Shown here one piece after another: positions 7,904-16,577 of a DNA stretch of 31,862 nt (position 1 is the stretch's first letter; each line of letters starts with the position of its first letter). The DNA lies in the NCBI GenBank assembly GCA_047514575.1, contig JAKZYH010000433.1, forward strand, positions 1 through 31,862, written 5' to 3'. A program made the translations under genes and the position numbers. Under the pieces are notes generated by a model. That model did not search any database. It had not been told where the DNA came from and was given only the letters and a program-made list of their open reading frames with translations. Origin of the DNA: CAUZIZ01 sp047514575. GTDB taxonomy: Bacteria; Acidobacteriota; UBA6911; RPQK01; JAJDTT01.

Positions 7904-8905
7904 ATGGCGAAACGATTGATGGTGACTGGCCCGAGACAGGTGGAGTTCGAGGAGGCACCCGTCCCCGATTGTCCCGATGATGGCCTTTTGGTGCGGGCTC
8001 GGGTCACCGCGGTCAGTACCGGTACCGAGATCCGCGTTTATCGCGGAATCCCAGTGGACAAGGAGGGGGCGTTCCTTCACACCCACGTCCCTTTTCAATT
8101 CCCCTGTGAGAACGGCTATTCGATGGTGGGCGAGGTTGTGGAAGTAGGCTCCGAGGTCTCGGGATCCCGTGTTGGAGAACGGGTTTTCGTAGCGGCGTCC
8201 CATGGCCAGTACGCAGCTGTCCCGGCCCAGGGTGCCATCCGCCTACCGGATGCGATCTCCGACGAAGTCGCCGTTTTTCTAAGCATCCTGGAGGTGGGGC
8301 ATATCGGCCTGCGGACGGGGCGGCCAGAGCCTGGCGAGAACGTTGCCATCATGGGTGGGGGCGTCATCGGTCTTTCGGCACTAGCCTACTGTCGAGCCTT
8401 CGGTTTTCGCACTGCGGTCATCGAGCTCGACCGCAGTCGGCTGGATCTGGCCGGCAGAATGGGGGCCGATCTCCTTGCCTCCCCTGAGGACGAAGGCTTC
8501 TCGGACCGAATCCTCGAGTTCTTCGGTGGCGAAGGGGCGGATCTGGTGCTGGAGGCCGCGTCGGTGTGGCCCGCGATCGAGACCGGCATGCAGATCGCCA
8601 GGACGGACGGCCGAGTGGTGGTCATCGCTCGCCACACCGACATGCCTGCGTTCAGTCCGGTTGGCCATCCCTACCTGGGAAAGGGGCTGACTCTGCTCAC
8701 TTCCTACGGCCACCGACCGGATGGCCATCGATGGGATCAGCGCCGCTGCAACGCCCTGACACTCGAGTTGCTGTCGAAGGAAAAATTGCTGGTTTCGCCG
8801 ATGATCACGGACAGGTTCGATTGGCAGGCGCTGCCCGACGTTTGCAGGCGCATGGATGAGGGGGATAAAGGGCTTGTGGGCGTCGTGATTCACTGGGATT
8901 CTTGA
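7904..8905 (+). CDS. MDR-family dehydrogenase lacking zinc ligands
   Basis: The 333-residue product is a medium-chain dehydrogenase/reductase with a GroES-like N-terminal domain and a Rossmann domain. The nucleotide-binding turn is GENVAIMGGGVIGLSALAY, followed by an acidic residue (VIELDRSR) that suggests NAD(H) over NADP(H). At the place where zinc alcohol dehydrogenases have a catalytic Cys (C-G-T-D), this protein reads S-T-G-T-E. The usual G-H-E motif is replaced by ENGYSMVGEV, and there is no four-cysteine structural zinc loop. That matches the STGTE subgroup of COG1063-type enzymes, which includes the BchC-like group. The substrate is unknown. I chose the start at 7904 because a strong AGAGGAAGGGG ribosome site lies upstream; the frame is open from 7790, but that stretch looks like leader. 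Confidence 0.82.
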   Translation: MAKRLMVTGPRQVEFEEAPVPDCPDDGLLVRARVTAVSTGTEIRVYRGIPVDKEGAFLHTHVPFQFPCENGYSMVGEVVEVGSEVSGSRVGERVFVAASHGQYAAVPAQGAIRLPDAISDEVAVFLSILEVGHIGLRTGRPEPGENVAIMGGGVIGLSALAYCRAFGFRTAVIELDRSRLDLAGRMGADLLASPEDEGFSDRILEFFGGEGADLVLEAASVWPAIETGMQIARTDGRVVVIARHTDMPAFSPVGHPYLGKGLTLLTSYGHRPDGHRWDQRRCNALTLELLSKEKLLVSPMITDRFDWQALPDVCRRMDEGDKGLVGVVIHWDS

Positions 8906-9000
8906 GCCGGTCCGGCTGAAGAGAGGGACCCAAACGGGGAGATTTTCGATATCTCGAGCCGGGACGCTGCCCACTGCCCTCGCGGCCCGCCGAGGCCATT

Positions 9001-10017
9001 TCAGGACGCCTCAACCTGCGTCAGCTGCAGGTCGTCGTCCAGACTGCGCCGCGACGGGATGCCAGCCGCTTGCAGTCGTCCGTGGTAGTCGCGGACAGCT
9101 TCCTCGGGACCAAGGTTGCCGTCTGCGAGCGCCCGCAGCACGGACACGAAGGCGAGTTGGTCTTCAGCGTTGTTGATCTTGCGGCCGAACAGCGCCGCGC
9201 GCCCGCCGTACTTCTTCGCCTCCCACAGCATGCGGAACGCGTCGTGCGTCGTGCCGGCCGGCCCACCTAGAATGCCGACGATGAGTGTTGGATCGTAGTG
9301 CACCAGTTGCTCCATCGCCGCCGGACCGAAGTACGGTATCTTCAAGAACAGCGGCCGGCCGCTCCGAGGGACACCCGCCAGGCAACGGGCGATCGAATCA
9401 TTGACGAAGCGCGCGACGTCGTCGAGCTCCTGACGCGGCGCGTTGGGTGCGAACACCTCCAGGAAGTGCCGAAAGCCCTTCGCTTCCGCCTCGCCCCGAA
9501 ACTCGTGGTAGATGGCGAGCGCTTCGCGATCCAGCTGAGCGTCGTTGTTGAACGTGATCGAGTAGAGGCCCAGATCGGCACCCAGGTTGTGCTCGTCCTG
9601 CGAACACGAAGCTCTCCCGCATTGAATGTGATCGATGGTTGCTGTGCGAAAGGGCAGCGACGGTTGATTCTTGTAGTCGCCGCTCAGCCCCAGCCAAATG
9701 TCGGTGGTGTCGTTGGCGCGGACAGCGGGCGTGATGGTCGAGCCGTCAAAGATGCGTTCTTCGATCGTCAGCCGCTCGCTGACGCTGGCGCTCATCAGCA
9801 CGATGTCGACCAGCCCCTGCTGGGTAATCTGGCGGATCGACTGCTGGTATTCTTCGAGGCTGCGAAAGGGGAAGCGGTCCCGATTCGCTCCGTGGTTGAC
9901 GCCAGGAGCGCCAATACCGAACCCCATGTCGGCGTCTTTGGCATCGGCCAGGATGAAGTCTCCGGCCGACGGGTCGTTGAGAATTCGTTGGAGTTTCTGA
10001 TCGAGTGACTTTTGCAT
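9001..10017 (-). CDS. Putative class I aldolase (DeoC/LacD/FbaB-like)
   Basis: The 338-residue product looks like a TIM-barrel aldolase of the Schiff-base type. Lys226 lies in the strand LFLKIPYFGP, where class I aldolases of the DeoC/LacD/DhnA group place the catalytic lysine. The next strands end in GGPAGTTHDAF (251-261) and KYGGRAALFGRKI (269-281), which look like the phosphate-binding glycines. Early strands FILADAKDADMGFG and DIVLMSASVSERL fit the barrel. The gene is divergent from a PfkB sugar kinase with about 100 bp between start codons, which supports a sugar kinase plus aldolase pathway producing and cleaving a sugar phosphate. The frame is open further upstream to 10398, but this overlaps the kinase and is rejected. 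The family assignment is by fold-level motifs only; the substrate is not predicted. Confidence 0.68.
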   Translation of the reverse strand: MQKSLDQKLQRILNDPSAGDFILADAKDADMGFGIGAPGVNHGANRDRFPFRSLEEYQQSIRQITQQGLVDIVLMSASVSERLTIEERIFDGSTITPAVRANDTTDIWLGLSGDYKNQPSLPFRTATIDHIQCGRASCSQDEHNLGADLGLYSITFNNDAQLDREALAIYHEFRGEAEAKGFRHFLEVFAPNAPRQELDDVARFVNDSIARCLAGVPRSGRPLFLKIPYFGPAAMEQLVHYDPTLIVGILGGPAGTTHDAFRMLWEAKKYGGRAALFGRKINNAEDQLAFVSVLRALADGNLGPEEAVRDYHGRLQAAGIPSRRSLDDDLQLTQVEAS

Positions 10018-10119
10018 AACTGGTGTTCTTGCTCCCTGTTTGCCGTTCGCCTGCGCGCGAAACGCTATATTAGGACGAATCCGCACGATGCGTCGAATCG
10101 GGAAAGGAGCAGCGAGCGA
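10018..10119. promoter_or_regulatory. Shared divergent promoter region, aldolase/kinase
   Basis: This 102-bp gap separates the start codons of the aldolase (minus) and the kinase (plus). It contains the near-symmetric AT-rich element CTATATTAG (10065-10073), which could serve as a -10 box on either strand. No convincing -35 box is seen. A single regulator could control both genes from here. Confidence 0.3.
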
Positions 10120-11073
10120 ATGAGTGACCAGTTTGATTGTGTCGTCTGCGGGGAAGTGTGTGTGGACTTGCCCCTGCGGCCCATCGATCAGCACCAGCCG
10201 CTGCGCGAGATGGGGATCGTACCCGTCGAGCCGATCCGGCCGGGCAGCGGGGGCATCGTCTCGAACGGCGGCATCGCGATGGCGCGGTTGGGCTTGACGG
10301 TAGGCGCCTTCGGATACGTCGGCAATGACCTGTGGGGTGAGACGCTGACCCGGCTGTTCGCGGACGCCAGCCTGAACACGCAGCATCTGTTGCGGCACCC
10401 CGACTTGCCGACCAGCGTCAGCGTCGTGTTAGTGGGTGAGGATGGTGAACACACGTTCGTGTACCACAGTGGCGCATCGCGCGCGTTCGACCCCGCGACC
10501 GTTCTCGCACGTCTGGACCTGTTCCGGGGCTCCACGTTCGCGCTCTTCGGATACTACGCACTGATGCCGGAGTTGGAGCATGATCTTCCCGGCGTGCTGA
10601 GAGAGGTCCAGCGGTCCGGGTGCCGTACGGCGCTGGATTCGGCCGGCGGAGGAGGAAAGATGCAGCCGCTCGACCGTATCCTGCCGCATCTGGACATCTA
10701 CGTTCCCAGTTACGACGAAGCGCAGTCGCAAACGGGAGAAGCCGATCCTCAACGGATGATCACGGTCTTCCGCGAGTGCTGTCCGGGCGGCCTGTTGGGC
10801 GTGAAGCTGGGCAATGAGGGCGCGCTGTTGAGTCCGGCCCGCGACGATTGGATTCAAGTGCCTCCGGTCGCCCCCCCAGGCCCGGTTGTGGACACAACAG
10901 GCGCCGGCGACAGCTTCTACGCCGGCTTGATCGCCGGGCTGTCGCGCGGAATGAGCGTCTACGACGCGGGTCGTCTGGGCGCGGCGGCTGGTGCCTGCTG
11001 CGTCACGGCCATCGGGGCCACCGCGGGATTGCGCAGTTTTGAGGAAACGCAGCAACTTGCCGGAGTCCCGTAA
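10120..11073 (+). CDS. PfkB family carbohydrate kinase
   Basis: The 317-residue product is a ribokinase-like sugar kinase that uses ATP to phosphorylate a sugar or sugar acid. The N-terminal segment FDCVVCGEVCVDLPL is the first strand of the fold. The substrate-side glycine pair is in SGGIVSNGGIAMARLGL (residues 46-62). The PfkB signature 2 DTTGAGDSFYAGLIAG starts at residue 258, with the catalytic Asp at 264 and the anion-hole GAG. The ATG at 10120 has an AAAGGAG ribosome site 10 bases upstream; the frame is open from 10012, but that stretch holds the promoter. The divergent aldolase suggests that the product is cleaved by it. Candidate substrates such as 2-keto-3-deoxy sugars or tagatose-type phosphates are guesses. 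Confidence 0.87.
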   Translation: MSDQFDCVVCGEVCVDLPLRPIDQHQPLREMGIVPVEPIRPGSGGIVSNGGIAMARLGLTVGAFGYVGNDLWGETLTRLFADASLNTQHLLRHPDLPTSVSVVLVGEDGEHTFVYHSGASRAFDPATVLARLDLFRGSTFALFGYYALMPELEHDLPGVLREVQRSGCRTALDSAGGGGKMQPLDRILPHLDIYVPSYDEAQSQTGEADPQRMITVFRECCPGGLLGVKLGNEGALLSPARDDWIQVPPVAPPGPVVDTTGAGDSFYAGLIAGLSRGMSVYDAGRLGAAAGACCVTAIGATAGLRSFEETQQLAGVP

Positions 11074-11411
11074 CCGAGCAACTCCTGTGGGCCGGTTTGA
11101 ACCTCCACCTGGACACTTCGGCAGGAGGTCCTTTCCCCGGCGTATTCCCTCCTCCCGGAGTCAAGAAAAAGGACTGGTTGGGTTGGAAGCGGGACCATTC
11201 AGGCGGGAATGGCACAGAAAGTCGAACCCGAGGAGAGCCGTCCCGTTATCGTGCACCAGATCTTTGTCACAGTCGAGTAGGCGGACAGTAAGGAATAGGG
11301 AGAAATGGGATCGGACCCAGGACCGGCGACACCTGCTCGACATGGCGCTTGCGCTTCGTCGGCAAAGACGCGAAGCTAGACTCCAGTGAGGTCCACCCCC
11401 GGGAGTTGAAT
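11074..11411 (+). pseudogene. Gap with remnant of propeller-protein C-terminal domain
   Basis: No intact gene is seen in these 338 bp. In one frame, 11076-11130 reads LLWAGLNLHLDTSAGG. This resembles the segment LVFDGERLQLNLDTSAGG near the end of the intact propeller gene that follows (about 12940-12990). The frame then gives PFPG, which in the related fragment at 17131-17397 occurs further along as SPFPGF. The simplest reading is a decayed, internally deleted copy of the same domain. The similarity is short, so chance cannot be excluded. The remaining bases up to 11411 show no recognisable feature except a ribosome site GGGAG at 11401-11405 for the next gene. Confidence 0.35.
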
Positions 11412-13199
11412 ATGCGGTACGTTGCACAGGCGCGTCGCGTCACAGTCGGTTTTTCGGATTCAGGCATGAAGTCAAGGTCCTGGCGTAGTGTGGTCTTTCC
11501 GGCCCTGGCCGGTTCGATCCTGTTGAGCCTGATAGGGTACCTCCCGCTGACAGCCACGGCCGCCTGGAAGCCGGAGGAGCCGCTCCCGATCGGCTCCTCC
11601 AAACAGCTTTTCCTGGGCCCCTGGACGCAGGATGGGCGTGACGGCCACCTCGTGGCCTCCATGCAGAACGTGACCCTGACGATGAACCAGGCGCAGGTGG
11701 TGGACCAGAAGCTGGTGGTGCGGGACCGCCCCTGGGAAGGTTCCCGCCTGCTGGACATGTCCACCTTCGTGATCAAGGACGGCGATGTCTTTCGCCTCTA
11801 CTACGGCGCCCTGGCCAAGTATCCCAAACTCTGGGAGGAGCCCAACTGCCGCATCATCTGTTATGCCGAGTCCCGCGACGGGATCCACTGGGAGAAGCCG
11901 AATCTGGGTCTCTTCAGTTGGGAGGGTTCGCGCCAGAACAACATCATCGTTCCCAACGATCAGTTTCCCTACGTGATGTCCGAATTCGCCGGACCCGGCG
12001 TGTTCATCGACCCCATGGCGCGGGTGCCGGAAGAGCGCTACAAGATGATCCTCAAAGCGACCCCAATCCGAGGGTCCGGTGAGCTCCAGCAAAAGGCGTT
12101 GCCCAAGGGCCAATATCTGTTTGCCTCGGGAGACGGAATCCGCTGGAGGCTCCTGAGCCCCAGGAAGGTCAACCCTGGCGCCAGCGACACCAAGTTCTCG
12201 GTCTTCTGGAACGCGGAATCCAGGCGCTACGTCACCTACACCCGGGTCAAGCATCAGCAGCCCGATTCCCCCAAGGTCCTGGATTTGAGCCGGTACCATC
12301 TGAAGCAGTACGGACTGAAGATCCACGTGGCCGGGCGGCTGGTAGGTCGGATCGATTCGCCGGACCTCTTCAACTGGAGTGAGGAGCGGGCCGTACTGGC
12401 GACGGATGCCGCCGATCATCAGGGGCTCAGTGAGTCCATCCTGCACCACGATCAGGAGGATGGAGGCCGAGGAGAGGGATTCCGTGGCGGCGTGGACATC
12501 TATGGGGGCAACATCTCGCGCTATTCGGAGGCGGAGAATGCGTATGTCGGCCTACCCCTCTTCTTCTACCACTGGAAGAAAGGTCCAGCGCGGGTGGGGG
12601 AGCATGAGGTGACCGACTACAGCTTCCCAGGAACGGTGGACGTTCAGCTGGTGACCAGCCGGGACGGCATCCGCTTCCACCGGGCTCCGGGCCGACGGCC
12701 CTTCATTCGCCTGGGGCCCCGGGGGTCCTGGTGGAGCCGGATGATCTGGCCCGCCGGCAGCGTGATCCGGGTGGGAGACGAGCTCTGGATCTACTTCTCG
12801 GGTCACGACGTGGCCCACAACCAGGAACAGGAGCTGCTGGTGAGCAGCGGCGCACACGGTAGAGCCGTCCTGAGGCTGGACGGATTCATCTCAGCCGACA
12901 CTGACTACCAGGGAGGCGAGTTGGTGACCCGTCCCCTGGTATTCGACGGGGAAAGACTCCAGCTCAACCTGGACACGAGCGCAGGCGGGGTCGTTCGGGT
13001 GGAGTTGCAGGACACCCAGGGCACTCCGCTGGAAGGCTTCGAGCTCTCCCGGGCCACTGAGATCAACGGCAACTACGTCCGGGTGACAGCGTCCTGGGAG
13101 GGCCGGAGCGACGTGGGTTCCCTGGCCGGGCGGCCGGTCCGCCTCCGATTCGTGATGCGCGACTCCAAGCTCTACTCCTTCCAGTTTCTCCCCGGTTGA
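11412..13199 (+). CDS. Exported glycosidase-like beta-propeller protein
   Basis: The product (595 residues from this start) has a long basic N-terminus and then a hydrophobic signal segment (VVFPALAGSILLSLIGYL), so it is exported. The body resembles five-bladed GH32/GH43-type propellers: QLFLGPW, then DRPWE, FRLYYGAL, YAESRDGIHWEKPNLGL and NNIIVP, then SPDLFNWSEE and VTSRDGIRFHR. The SRDGIHWEKP-type motifs mark blades in a family common in Planctomycetota and Lentisphaerota. The acidic catalytic residues of GH32/43 cannot be assigned by eye, so hydrolysis is an inference. A C-terminal beta domain of about 100 residues (GGELVTRPLVF to LYSFQF) recurs in the fragment at 16534-17397. Start 11412 has GGGAG 6 bases upstream; 11466 is an alternative giving a shorter signal peptide. 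Confidence 0.75.
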   Translation: MRYVAQARRVTVGFSDSGMKSRSWRSVVFPALAGSILLSLIGYLPLTATAAWKPEEPLPIGSSKQLFLGPWTQDGRDGHLVASMQNVTLTMNQAQVVDQKLVVRDRPWEGSRLLDMSTFVIKDGDVFRLYYGALAKYPKLWEEPNCRIICYAESRDGIHWEKPNLGLFSWEGSRQNNIIVPNDQFPYVMSEFAGPGVFIDPMARVPEERYKMILKATPIRGSGELQQKALPKGQYLFASGDGIRWRLLSPRKVNPGASDTKFSVFWNAESRRYVTYTRVKHQQPDSPKVLDLSRYHLKQYGLKIHVAGRLVGRIDSPDLFNWSEERAVLATDAADHQGLSESILHHDQEDGGRGEGFRGGVDIYGGNISRYSEAENAYVGLPLFFYHWKKGPARVGEHEVTDYSFPGTVDVQLVTSRDGIRFHRAPGRRPFIRLGPRGSWWSRMIWPAGSVIRVGDELWIYFSGHDVAHNQEQELLVSSGAHGRAVLRLDGFISADTDYQGGELVTRPLVFDGERLQLNLDTSAGGVVRVELQDTQGTPLEGFELSRATEINGNYVRVTASWEGRSDVGSLAGRPVRLRFVMRDSKLYSFQFLPG

Positions 13200-13403
13200 T
13201 CCGTGGGTCCGACCGCTGAGGCGCAGTTTTGCTCACCGCATCATCAAGAGAGTCGCCCACGCAATCGTCATGCGGGAATTGAGCCGGGCGATGAAACGGT
13301 GTACTTAGGCAGAATCGAATAGCGCACGTTATCTGGAGAATCTGACCAGGAAGCGGGTTTATCTGGAAAGCATATAAGCAGAAGTTGGTGCAAAGGAGAG
13401 ACG

Positions 13404-13844
13404 ATGGGAAACATCGTCTTGGCAATTGGCATTTGTCTATTCATCTCACCAATTGCCAGGACGGCCTTGCGGCGCCTCGCTACGACAAGCGATGAGAAAT
13501 CTGGGCTAGGCGGAGCGGAACCATCGATGGTGATTCTTCCTGTACCCTTGCAAAGGGCGAAGTACTGGTCAACCGCCTGGTTAAGTTTTTCAGGTCAGCG
13601 TCCCCCCAGCGGTGCTGCCCCATTCGAGAACGAAAGTTCGGTCGAGGATAGGCGATATCGTACGTCACTCCGTGGGGAAGGTCACTCCGTGGGGAAGAGT
13701 TGTCCAGCTCTCTCCTCGGAACCTGGGCTCATTTTGCTAGCGGCTCAAGCCGTTCGCGGCTCTGTCGGACTTGGCTTCGCAACGCTGCTAGTTCACCCGT
13801 TGGCGGTACCTTCGGAGGACAGGAGACGTGCGACGTCTTCTTGA
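13404..13844 (+). CDS. Hypothetical small protein, doubtful
   Basis: A 146-codon frame begins with a strong ribosome site (AAAGGAG, 5-6 bases before the ATG) and a hydrophobic segment NIVLAIGICLFISPIA that could be a membrane anchor. After about residue 30 the sequence becomes low in recognisable structure and includes a 17-bp tandem duplication. It may be a real small gene whose 3' part has decayed, or a chance frame in a degraded region. I recognise no family. The gap between 13200 and 14072 otherwise holds only the remnants listed separately. Confidence 0.25.
   Translation: MGNIVLAIGICLFISPIARTALRRLATTSDEKSGLGGAEPSMVILPVPLQRAKYWSTAWLSFSGQRPPSGAAPFENESSVEDRRYRTSLRGEGHSVGKSCPALSSEPGLILLAAQAVRGSVGLGFATLLVHPLAVPSEDRRRATSS
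13664..13697 (+). repeat. 17-bp perfect tandem duplication
   Basis: The 17-mer GTCACTCCGTGGGGAAG occurs at 13664-13680 and again directly at 13681-13697. It looks like a recent slippage duplication in a region without clear coding function. Because 17 is not a multiple of three, it would shift any frame crossing it. Confidence 0.9.
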
Positions 13845-14074
13845 AGTTTCAGCTTAGGATCAACGCCCATGCGGCTGCGCCGAACAGCCACGTTTCCGGC
13901 GGGAGAGGCAATACCCAGCTTTTGTGCCACCCAGCCCATAGGTAACAATATCTCCCGGGTAGTGATCTCAGTACTATTAAGTGGAGCAGGATCAGACCTA
14001 CAATAGCCGAGGAGCGAACTCATTGCGGACCCTGTCCGTTTGATTCTCCGGTCAAGCCGGAAAGGAATTGACAT
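13793..14074 (-). pseudogene. Possible remnant of transposase C-terminal HTH
   Basis: A minus-strand frame contains WVAQKLGIASPAGNVAVRRSR, close to the pattern of a helix-turn-helix of the form V-A-x-x-L-G-I-S-x-P-A-V-S-x-A-V-x-R-G. Such tails are found at the C-terminus of REP-associated (RAYT/IS200-like) transposases and in small regulators. No upstream catalytic HUH motif is visible in any frame nearby, so if it is a transposase, only the tail remains. The call is weak. Confidence 0.28.
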
Positions 14075-15083
14075 GCGAACAGAGTACTTCCGAAACGCAC
14101 GCCTCTCCGCCCGCAGGTTTCTCCGGTTTGGGTCGAGGTTCTGCTTCCGTCAAAGGTCTCTGCTTATCATCACGCTCCTTTCTCCTGCCGCTGCGCATGG
14201 TCAGGAGGACTTCACGATTGCCGTGTTGCCCGACACCCAGAACTATGCAGCCAGTCGCCACGGGGGGACCCCCGAGATCTTCAAGGCTCAGACTCAGTGG
14301 ATTGCCGACAACAGAGACAACCTCAACATCGTCTATGTTCCCCACCTCGGAGACTGCGTCAACTACGCCGATCGAGAGGAGGAATGGAAACATGCCGATG
14401 CGGCCTTTCGCATCTTGGAGGGGCCTCGTCCGATTCCGTATGGAATTGCCGTGGGCAACCATGACAAGTACATCTACCGTCCTCTTCCAGTGTTCATCGA
14501 CGGCGTCCGCATCGAAACCACGCAGCTCTACAATCGGTACTTTGGGACTGCTCGCTTCAAAGAAAGGCCTTGGTACGGTGAGAACTACGGGGCCGACAAT
14601 GACAATTTCTACCACCTCTTCAGCGCGGGCGGACTCGATTTCATCGTCGTTTTCTTCGAGTATGCGGCTAGCAGCGATGCGCTGGGCTGGGCCGACGAGC
14701 TCCTGGAGAAGCACAGGGATAGGCGAGCCATCATCGTCAGCCATAGTCTCCTCCAAGTTGACAACACCTTCGGGTATCAAGGCCAGGCCACCTATGACGT
14801 GCTGAAAGACAATGCCAATTTCTTCATGATGCTGTGCGGGCATGTGTTGGGTGAAGCTCGAAGGGAAGATACCTACAACGGAAGCACGGTCTACAGCCTC
14901 TTGTCCGACTACCAGGGGCGGGAGAAGGGCGGCGACGGATGGCTCAGGATCATGAGATTCTCACCGGCTCAGAACAAAATCCACGTAAGCACCTATTCGC
15001 CAACCCTGAAGAAGCACGAGAGAGATGCTGACAGCCAGTTCACTTTGGAGTATCAGATGTCGTCCGGAGCCCGGTCACGGTAG
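14073..15083 (+). CDS. Exported calcineurin-like metallophosphoesterase
   Basis: The 336-residue product has an N-terminal basic region and hydrophobic segment (SLLIITLLSPAAAHG, to about residue 43) consistent with export. Metal-binding motifs of the calcineurin-like phosphoesterase fold follow: D54-T-Q-N, where most relatives have DxH; G93-D94; G128-N-H-D131; and later VSHS and CGHV, which supply histidines. The DTQN variant is shared with a known subgroup of exported phosphoesterases of COG1409. The enzyme would hydrolyse phosphomono- or diesters in the periplasm with two metal ions. An AAAGGA ribosome site lies before the ATG at 14073. The PhoD-like gene starts about 85 bp downstream on the same strand, so the two may be co-transcribed. 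Confidence 0.85.
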   Translation: MRTEYFRNARLSARRFLRFGSRFCFRQRSLLIITLLSPAAAHGQEDFTIAVLPDTQNYAASRHGGTPEIFKAQTQWIADNRDNLNIVYVPHLGDCVNYADREEEWKHADAAFRILEGPRPIPYGIAVGNHDKYIYRPLPVFIDGVRIETTQLYNRYFGTARFKERPWYGENYGADNDNFYHLFSAGGLDFIVVFFEYAASSDALGWADELLEKHRDRRAIIVSHSLLQVDNTFGYQGQATYDVLKDNANFFMMLCGHVLGEARREDTYNGSTVYSLLSDYQGREKGGDGWLRIMRFSPAQNKIHVSTYSPTLKKHERDADSQFTLEYQMSSGARSR

Positions 15084-15167
15084 AGTATTGTCATGCTCGC
15101 GGATCTGTCACTTGCGGGATCTAGCATTCTGGGACCATACTCCCGGCCAACGCGTGGTCGGATTTCC

Positions 15168-16577
15168 ATGCGCTCTCCAGTGTATGCTCTCGTCCTTCTT
15201 ACTGCCGCTGTCCTGAGCAACAAACCTGCGCTCCAGGCAGCCGAATTGCTCAGTGGTCCCATGGTTGGGCACACCACCACCACATCGGCCAAGATCTGGA
15301 TCGAAACCGATGTTCCCGCGTCGGTGAAAGTCAGCTACTGGTTGGATCCCCAGCAGAATTACGAACTCTACCTGGGACAGCCCCTGGAGAGGGGGGCAGC
15401 CGAGGGGAGGACATCGAGCAGCGCTCCCCACACAGGAGTGGTGCAATTGGAGGATCTCAACCCGGGCTGGCTGGTCTACTATGAACTGGAGATCGACGGG
15501 CGGCCGGTTCGACCCCAGACTCCTCAGGCTTTCAGCTTGATGCCGCCGGAAACCCTGTCTGGAAAACCGCCAGACCAACTGGCTGAATTCTCGGTCGCTA
15601 CGGCATCCTGCATGTACCCGGCTCACCTTCCCATCCAGCCGATATGGGATCAATTGGCCAGACACCGCCCCAACGCGCTGCTTCTTCTGGGCGACAACAA
15701 CTACATGCCCCTCCTCCCGGGGGCCTACGACACCAGCGAGGAGGTGGTTCGTTTCGCCATGGCTCGTTCTCACCGCTACCTCAGGGATGTGGCGGGCTTG
15801 CGGACTCTGTTGGCCACGACTCCGACTTATGGGATCTGGAACGACCATGACTACGGTCCCAACGATTCCGATCGAACCTTTCGCTGGCGCGACCTCAGCC
15901 TCTCTCTTTTCAAGAGATACTTTCCGAATCCTTCCGCTGGGCTGCCGGATGTGTCTGGCATCTTCACTTCGTTTCGCATCGCCGACGCCGAGTTCTTCAT
16001 GCTGGATGATCGATATTATCGTGACCCCAATCACGCTCCCGATCGAAAGCAGATGTTGGGACCCGATCAACTGAGGTGGTTGAGGAGTCGTCTCAAGAAT
16101 AGTACCGCCACTTTCAAGGTCATCGTCAGTGGCGGCACCCTTCTCGTGGATCGCCAGACTCCGGGGGAACACTGGGCAAACTTCGGCGACGAACGGGACA
16201 CTTTCTTGACCTGGCTCTCCCAGGAGGGAATCACTGGAGTCCTGGTTGTGGCAGGAGACTGGCATATCGGCAGCTTGAACCGACTGTACCGTGGCCACGA
16301 TTCCTACCCCCTCTACGAGCTCATCAGTTCCAACGCCGGCTTCGAGACTGCCTTCTCCAGAGGGACGTCGAGTAAGGACCGATTTCACCAGTTCGCCCAG
16401 AAGGAGTATCGGGGCTATAACTTCGGCCTGCTCCGATTTGCTGGTGCGAAGGGAAATCGCACGGTGAGCCTTCAGGTTATCGACCAAGCGGGCAAGGCCC
16501 AAATCGATCTACGACTCAGAGAGCAACATTTGACCCCGGAATGGAAGCTGTTCGATCTTAGCGGACAGGCGAGATAA
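15168..16577 (+). CDS. PhoD-like phosphatase/phosphodiesterase
   Basis: The product (469 residues from this start) carries a signal peptide (MRSPVYALVLLTAAVLSN, cleavage near QAAE) and then a fibronectin-like N-terminal domain (LLSGPMVGHTTTTSAKIWIE) as in PhoD proteins. The metal and active-site motifs are LLLGDNNYM, GIWNDHDYGPND, MLDDRYYRD and, near the end, VVAGDWHIGSL. They fit the PhoD alkaline phosphatase/phosphodiesterase family, usually periplasmic or secreted and active with calcium and iron. The reading frame is open from an ATG at 15093, which would add 25 residues before the signal peptide, so the start at 15168 is preferred. Neither start has a strong ribosome site. The stop at 16577 overlaps the open frame of the truncated propeller fragment that follows. 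Confidence 0.87.
   Translation: MRSPVYALVLLTAAVLSNKPALQAAELLSGPMVGHTTTTSAKIWIETDVPASVKVSYWLDPQQNYELYLGQPLERGAAEGRTSSSAPHTGVVQLEDLNPGWLVYYELEIDGRPVRPQTPQAFSLMPPETLSGKPPDQLAEFSVATASCMYPAHLPIQPIWDQLARHRPNALLLLGDNNYMPLLPGAYDTSEEVVRFAMARSHRYLRDVAGLRTLLATTPTYGIWNDHDYGPNDSDRTFRWRDLSLSLFKRYFPNPSAGLPDVSGIFTSFRIADAEFFMLDDRYYRDPNHAPDRKQMLGPDQLRWLRSRLKNSTATFKVIVSGGTLLVDRQTPGEHWANFGDERDTFLTWLSQEGITGVLVVAGDWHIGSLNRLYRGHDSYPLYELISSNAGFETAFSRGTSSKDRFHQFAQKEYRGYNFGLLRFAGAKGNRTVSLQVIDQAGKAQIDLRLREQHLTPEWKLFDLSGQAR

Noticed and set aside
10018..10398. N-terminal extension of the aldolase on the minus strand
   Set aside because: It would overlap the divergent sugar kinase by about 280 bp, and its sequence has no fold pattern; homology-like strands begin after the ATG at 10017.
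11097..11291. A 64-codon gene between the kinase and propeller genes
   Set aside because: Only the first 17 or so residues look like protein (the propeller-domain scrap); the rest has no structure, so it is treated as a remnant.
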